A DNA stretch of 64,000 bases from Gordonia malaquae NBRC 108250 (GTDB lineage: Bacteria > Actinomycetota > Actinomycetes > Mycobacteriales > Mycobacteriaceae), in NCBI RefSeq assembly GCF_000344135.1, contig NZ_BAOP01000014.1, positions 62,001 through 126,000 on the forward strand, given 5' to 3'. Below, piece after piece: positions 61,689-64,000 of this stretch. A program made the translations under genes and the position numbers. The notes under the pieces are model-generated. The model searched no databases, was not told the DNA's origin, and worked only from the letters and a program-made list of their open reading frames with translations. How positions within the stretch are numbered: the first letter of the stretch is position 1; each line of letters begins with the position of its first letter.

Positions 61689-62051
61689 CTAATCCCACCT
61701 GAGTCCGCCGCGGCGCCACTCGTAGGCGTACGCGACGGACACGTTGACGATGAAGAGTGCAACGGCCAGGAGGCCGAACCATCCGAGGGTGTCTGAGGCG
61801 ACGGCCCACGGGTAGAGGAAGACGATCTCGATGTCGAAGATTATGAACAGCATGGCCGTCAGGTAGTACTTCACCGGGAAGCGCTGGACCATGTCGGCGG
61901 CGGGCGGAAGAGGTTCGATTCCGCACTCGTACGCGGCGAGTTTGGCGGCGTTCCGACGCTTCGGGCCGACGATCGACGCGATCACCACGGACACGATGGC
62001 GAAGGCGGCGGCGATCGCGCCGAGAACCAGGATCGGTGCGTAGACGTTCAT
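61689..62051 (-). CDS. nuoA: NADH-quinone oxidoreductase subunit A
   Basis: A 120-residue, three-helix membrane subunit, first gene of the operon. [44 protein letters not shown] holds the Cys-bearing loop and the acidic FDIE segment typical of NuoA. The ATG at 62051 has GGGGAGG 9 bases upstream and is preferred over a start 18 bases earlier. An inverted repeat lies in the promoter region. Confidence 0.95.
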   Translation of the reverse strand: MNVYAPILVLGAIAAAFAIVSVVIASIVGPKRRNAAKLAAYECGIEPLPPAADMVQRFPVKYYLTAMLFIIFDIEIVFLYPWAVASDTLGWFGLLAVALFIVNVSVAYAYEWRRGGLRWD

Positions 62052-62083
62052 CCGCGTTAGCCTCCCCACTGTGTGACTTGAAC

Positions 62084-62108
62084 CACACCATACGCACGGA
62101 ATGGTGTG
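62084..62108. promoter_or_regulatory. inverted repeat upstream of nuoA
   Basis: CACACCAT-N9-ATGGTGTG, perfect 8-bp arms, centred 45 bases before the nuoA ATG. It is the only symmetric sequence in the 103-base gap and is a candidate operator controlling the whole nuo operon; the binding protein is unknown. Confidence 0.5.
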
Positions 62109-62154
62109 TGCCGTGGGCGCTTTCGGCTTAAACCGAGGTGAACGGCGAGTTCAG

Positions 62155-62691
62155 TCAGGGGGTGCGGGGACGGCGTCGGTGCTCGTGCCAGGCGGCAAGC
62201 AGCGCGGTCCTGTCTCCGTCCGGATTCGCCTCGTGCCAGGCCCTGGTGAACCTGTTGTACTCGAACTGCTCGCCGATCTCGCGGGGTCCGAGATCGCGCG
62301 TGGCGTGCCAGTGCGCGACGGCGTCAGCGAGCGTGGTGGAGCCATCGGCGGAGGCGAAGAACGCGCGCATCGGCTCGTCGAACCGGAACGCTGCGCCCAC
62401 CTGGTCGGAGAGCCACGCTCGCACGTGCTGACTGCACCGTTGGCCGGGCGGGATTGTCGTCTCGGCGGTGAGCAGTCCGGACAGCTGGCGGCCCGAGGCA
62501 CGCCGGGCCGCGGCGGGTTCGCTGAAGTCGATGCCGTCGAGGTGTGCCGCGATCCGGGCGGTCAGGACCTGTTTGCCGCCGGTGGTGCGGACGCCCAACG
62601 CACGCGCGAAGTCGGCGAGTTCGTCCTTGAGCCAGTACCACCGACGGAGCTCGGTGCCGGTCAGGGCGGGGGAGAGGTCGGGTCGGGTCAC
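62155..62691 (-). CDS. DUF6434/SAP-like protein
   Basis: A 178-residue protein. Residues 5-55 (LTGTELRRWYWLKDELADFARALGVRTTGGKQVLTARIAAHLDG) look like a SAP-type helix-extended-helix, often a nucleic-acid-binding motif. The rest (HVRAWLSDQVGAAFRFDEPMRAFFAS ... EFEYNRFTRAWHEANPDG region) matches DUF6434, of unknown function. The GTG at 62691 overlaps the stop of the receiver gene (GTGA), so both are made together. It ends 103 bases before nuoA on the same strand. Confidence 0.72.
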   Translation of the reverse strand: MTRPDLSPALTGTELRRWYWLKDELADFARALGVRTTGGKQVLTARIAAHLDGIDFSEPAAARRASGRQLSGLLTAETTIPPGQRCSQHVRAWLSDQVGAAFRFDEPMRAFFASADGSTTLADAVAHWHATRDLGPREIGEQFEYNRFTRAWHEANPDGDRTALLAAWHEHRRRPRTP

Positions 62692-63083
62692 GTGAGGAGG
62701 TCGACGACTGTGCGCGAGAGCTCCATCGGGTCCACCGGGACGCGCGCGACGGCGTCGGCCCGCGACCAGTCGGCCAGCCACCGGTCGGCTTCGCGGGCCA
62801 CCAGCACCACCAACGGCGGGCACGGGCGGTACTCGTCGCGGATCTGTTTCGCCATGCCCATGCCTCCGGCAGGGGAGGCCTCGCCGTCGAGGATGGCCAC
62901 GTCCACCGTCCCGCTGTCGAGATGGGACAGCAGTATCGGCGCGGTGGCGACTTCGACGTACTCGAGGTCGGGCAACTCCGGGTGCAGGCGCTCGCCGAGC
63001 GCCCGGATCACCTGCTCACGTGTGCCTGAATCGTCGGAGTACACGACGACGCGCAGAGTCACCCGTTCCTGTGTCGTGCTCAC
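62688..63083 (-). CDS. receiver-domain protein (Rv3143-like)
   Basis: A 131-residue stand-alone response-regulator receiver without an output domain. VVVYSDDSGTREQVIRALG gives the acidic pair (Asp17, Asp18) and VDVAILDGEAS the phosphorylation-site Asp66. The conserved Lys of the last strand (normally K-P) is replaced: ARVPVDP has Val before the Pro. It may therefore work without phosphorylation. M. tuberculosis has a comparable receiver, Rv3143, beside its nuo operon, which suggests a role linked to respiration, though none is proven. Confidence 0.82.
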   Translation of the reverse strand: MSTTQERVTLRVVVYSDDSGTREQVIRALGERLHPELPDLEYVEVATAPILLSHLDSGTVDVAILDGEASPAGGMGMAKQIRDEYRPCPPLVVLVAREADRWLADWSRADAVARVPVDPMELSRTVVDLLT

Positions 63084-63152
63084 GAGTCCGACAGTAACTC
63101 AGCCGACCGCGCTTGTTCTGCCCATCGAGCAGTTCCCTGGGATCACGAAATT

Positions 63153-63227
63153 CACGACCTGGCATGAACGTAACGCCGAGGTGTGTTTCGTCCGCCACCC
63201 TCACGTGACTTCTGCGGCTCAACGTTC
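63153..63227 (+). repeat. 75-bp repeat element, copy B
   Basis: Matches the minus strand of 46486-46560 at 62 of 75 positions without gaps. The inner part 63166-63227 is bounded by GAACGTAACGCCG and CGGCTCAACGTTC, which are imperfect inverted repeats. It lies in the 156-base gap between the receiver gene and the membrane protein at the right edge. Confidence 0.75.
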
Positions 63228-63239
63228 ACAATCGAACGT

Positions 63240-64000
63240 CTAGCTCTTGTCGAGTACCTGGACGCCGGCGCGGGCGAGGCCGCGGTGGTCGTAGTACCAG
63301 TTGACGCCGACGCCGAGTGCGACGCCGATGGCGAGGCCCGCGACTGTCATCCATAGACCGTGCGTCAGACCCGCGCTGCCGCGAGCGTCGAAGTAGAGGA
63401 TCGCGCGGATGCCCATGTACACCTGGTGCAGCGGTTCGAACGACGAGAGCCACGCGAAGAATCCGGGGACCGCTTCGATCGGCGTCGTCGCGCCTGCGGA
63501 CGGCAGGCCGAGGAAGATGAACACGAACATGTTGATCAGCAGGCCGATGGTGCCGAACGCCGACACGACGGCCAGCGCGGTGACACCGACCGCGGCTGCG
63601 GCGAGCGAGCTGAACAGCCACAACGTCCACGGATGATCGATCGGCATGTCGAGTGCGGTCGCGATGCCGATGTACACCGCGGATACAGCGAGGCTGGTGA
63701 CGACCATGATCGCCCACTTGATCAGCAACACCCTCAGCCGGGTGAGTCCGATGGCTTTGCGGACGATGACCCGGGGACCGATCTCCGACGGGATGTAGCC
63801 GAGAGTCGAGTCGACGAGCGAGTTGATCAGCATCGCACCGGTGAAGCCCGCGAGCAGCACCAGTAGGGCGAAGTAGAACGCCGACAGACCCATGCCGGTG
63901 CCAGTGGGCAGGGGTTGGAATGCCGTCGTGACGATGTCGATCGGTGCAGACAGCACGATCGACGCCGTGCCGGTGATGGTCAGCGGCGGGACGGCGGCTG
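63240..64000 (-). CDS. YhgE/Pip or DUF3533-type membrane protein, C-terminal part
   Basis: This frame stays open to the right window edge, so only the last 253 codons are seen. It has about five or six hydrophobic helices: FYFALLVLLAGFTGAMLINSLVD, VLLIKWAIMVVTSLAVSAVYIGIA, ALAVVSAFGTIGLLINMFVFIFLGLPSAGATTPIEAVPGFFAWLSSFEPLHQVYMGIRAILYFDARG and GLWMTVAGLAIGVALGVG. The SAGATTPIE...P..FEPLHQ..GIR segment is typical of the YhgE/Pip/DUF3533 ABC-2-like proteins linked to export or phage-receptor roles. The GTG at 63956 is not taken as the start because the frame continues upstream. Confidence 0.75.
   Translation of the reverse strand, partial: AAVPPLTITGTASIVLSAPIDIVTTAFQPLPTGTGMGLSAFYFALLVLLAGFTGAMLINSLVDSTLGYIPSEIGPRVIVRKAIGLTRLRVLLIKWAIMVVTSLAVSAVYIGIATALDMPIDHPWTLWLFSSLAAAAVGVTALAVVSAFGTIGLLINMFVFIFLGLPSAGATTPIEAVPGFFAWLSSFEPLHQVYMGIRAILYFDARGSAGLTHGLWMTVAGLAIGVALGVGVNWYYDHRGLARAGVQVLDKS

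Noticed and set aside
62101..63243. A 380-codon plus-strand frame
   Set aside because: It is antisense to the DUF6434 and receiver genes, and its end merely reads through repeat copy B. Composition is shadow-like.

Overview
The window is 64 kb of chromosome from a high-GC, mycolic-acid-type actinomycete (order Mycobacteriales). A single-chain type I fatty acid synthase followed by acpS, a 408-residue L,D-transpeptidase with its catalytic Cys at 354, a PlsB/PlsC/WS-DGAT set and an actinobacterial nuoA-N operon all support this. Gordonia is the most likely genus, but that is an inference from gene content and style; no rRNA or species marker is present. Genes are dense, with many GTG starts and 4-base ATGA/GTGA overlaps.

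Layout. 1-1.4 kb: end of a HIT-family gene and two exported proteins (DUF4189 and an LppX/LprG-type lipoprotein), all leftward. 1.7-11.3 kb: FAS-I and acpS, preceded by a 26-bp perfect palindrome and followed by a convergent TetR gene. 12-16.7 kb: bcp, a DUF3618 membrane protein, tRNA-Lys(CTT), a secreted lipase whose start sits 6 bases behind a candidate DtxR/IdeR iron box, the L,D-transpeptidase and an acyl-CoA dehydrogenase. 16.7-21.4 kb: a leftward, translationally coupled trio of a frameshifted exported M19-like hydrolase, a GPH/MFS transporter and a sphingosine-1-phosphate-lyase-like PLP enzyme. 22-27.2 kb: glycerolipid/triacylglycerol genes (GPAT, HAD-PlsC fusion, WS/DGAT) overlapping head to tail. 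27.2-32.7 kb: single enzymes (ThiD/PdxK-like kinase, RibD-C reductase, DUF222/HNH, VOC, SpeG-like acetyltransferase, crotonase).

32.2-39.8 kb: a purine (allantoin) utilisation locus with peptidase E, allantoinase, NCS1 permease, Asp/Glu-racemase-family enzyme, ureidoglycine aminohydrolase, a DUF6986 aldolase-like protein and an IclR regulator. Four 15-bp palindromes (TTCCnC-N3-GyGGAA) lie in the two divergent promoter regions and are probably the IclR operators. Allantoate amidohydrolase is not in the window. 39.8-41.0 kb: a likely toxin-antitoxin pair (XRE antitoxin, AbiEii-type nucleotidyltransferase toxin). 41.2-46.4 kb: two exported proteins of unknown function, an alpha/beta hydrolase, a pterin-carbinolamine-dehydratase-like protein and a PadR/DUF1048/ABC exporter operon.

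46.6-62.1 kb: the full leftward nuoA-N operon for NADH:quinone oxidoreductase. Several of its genes carry low-complexity insertions derived from a dispersed short repeat. Upstream are a receiver-domain protein (placed like Rv3143 of M. tuberculosis) and a DUF6434/SAP-like protein, then a truncated YhgE/Pip-type membrane protein at the right edge. A 75-bp element with inverted-repeat ends occurs once on each side of the nuo operon, in opposite orientations.
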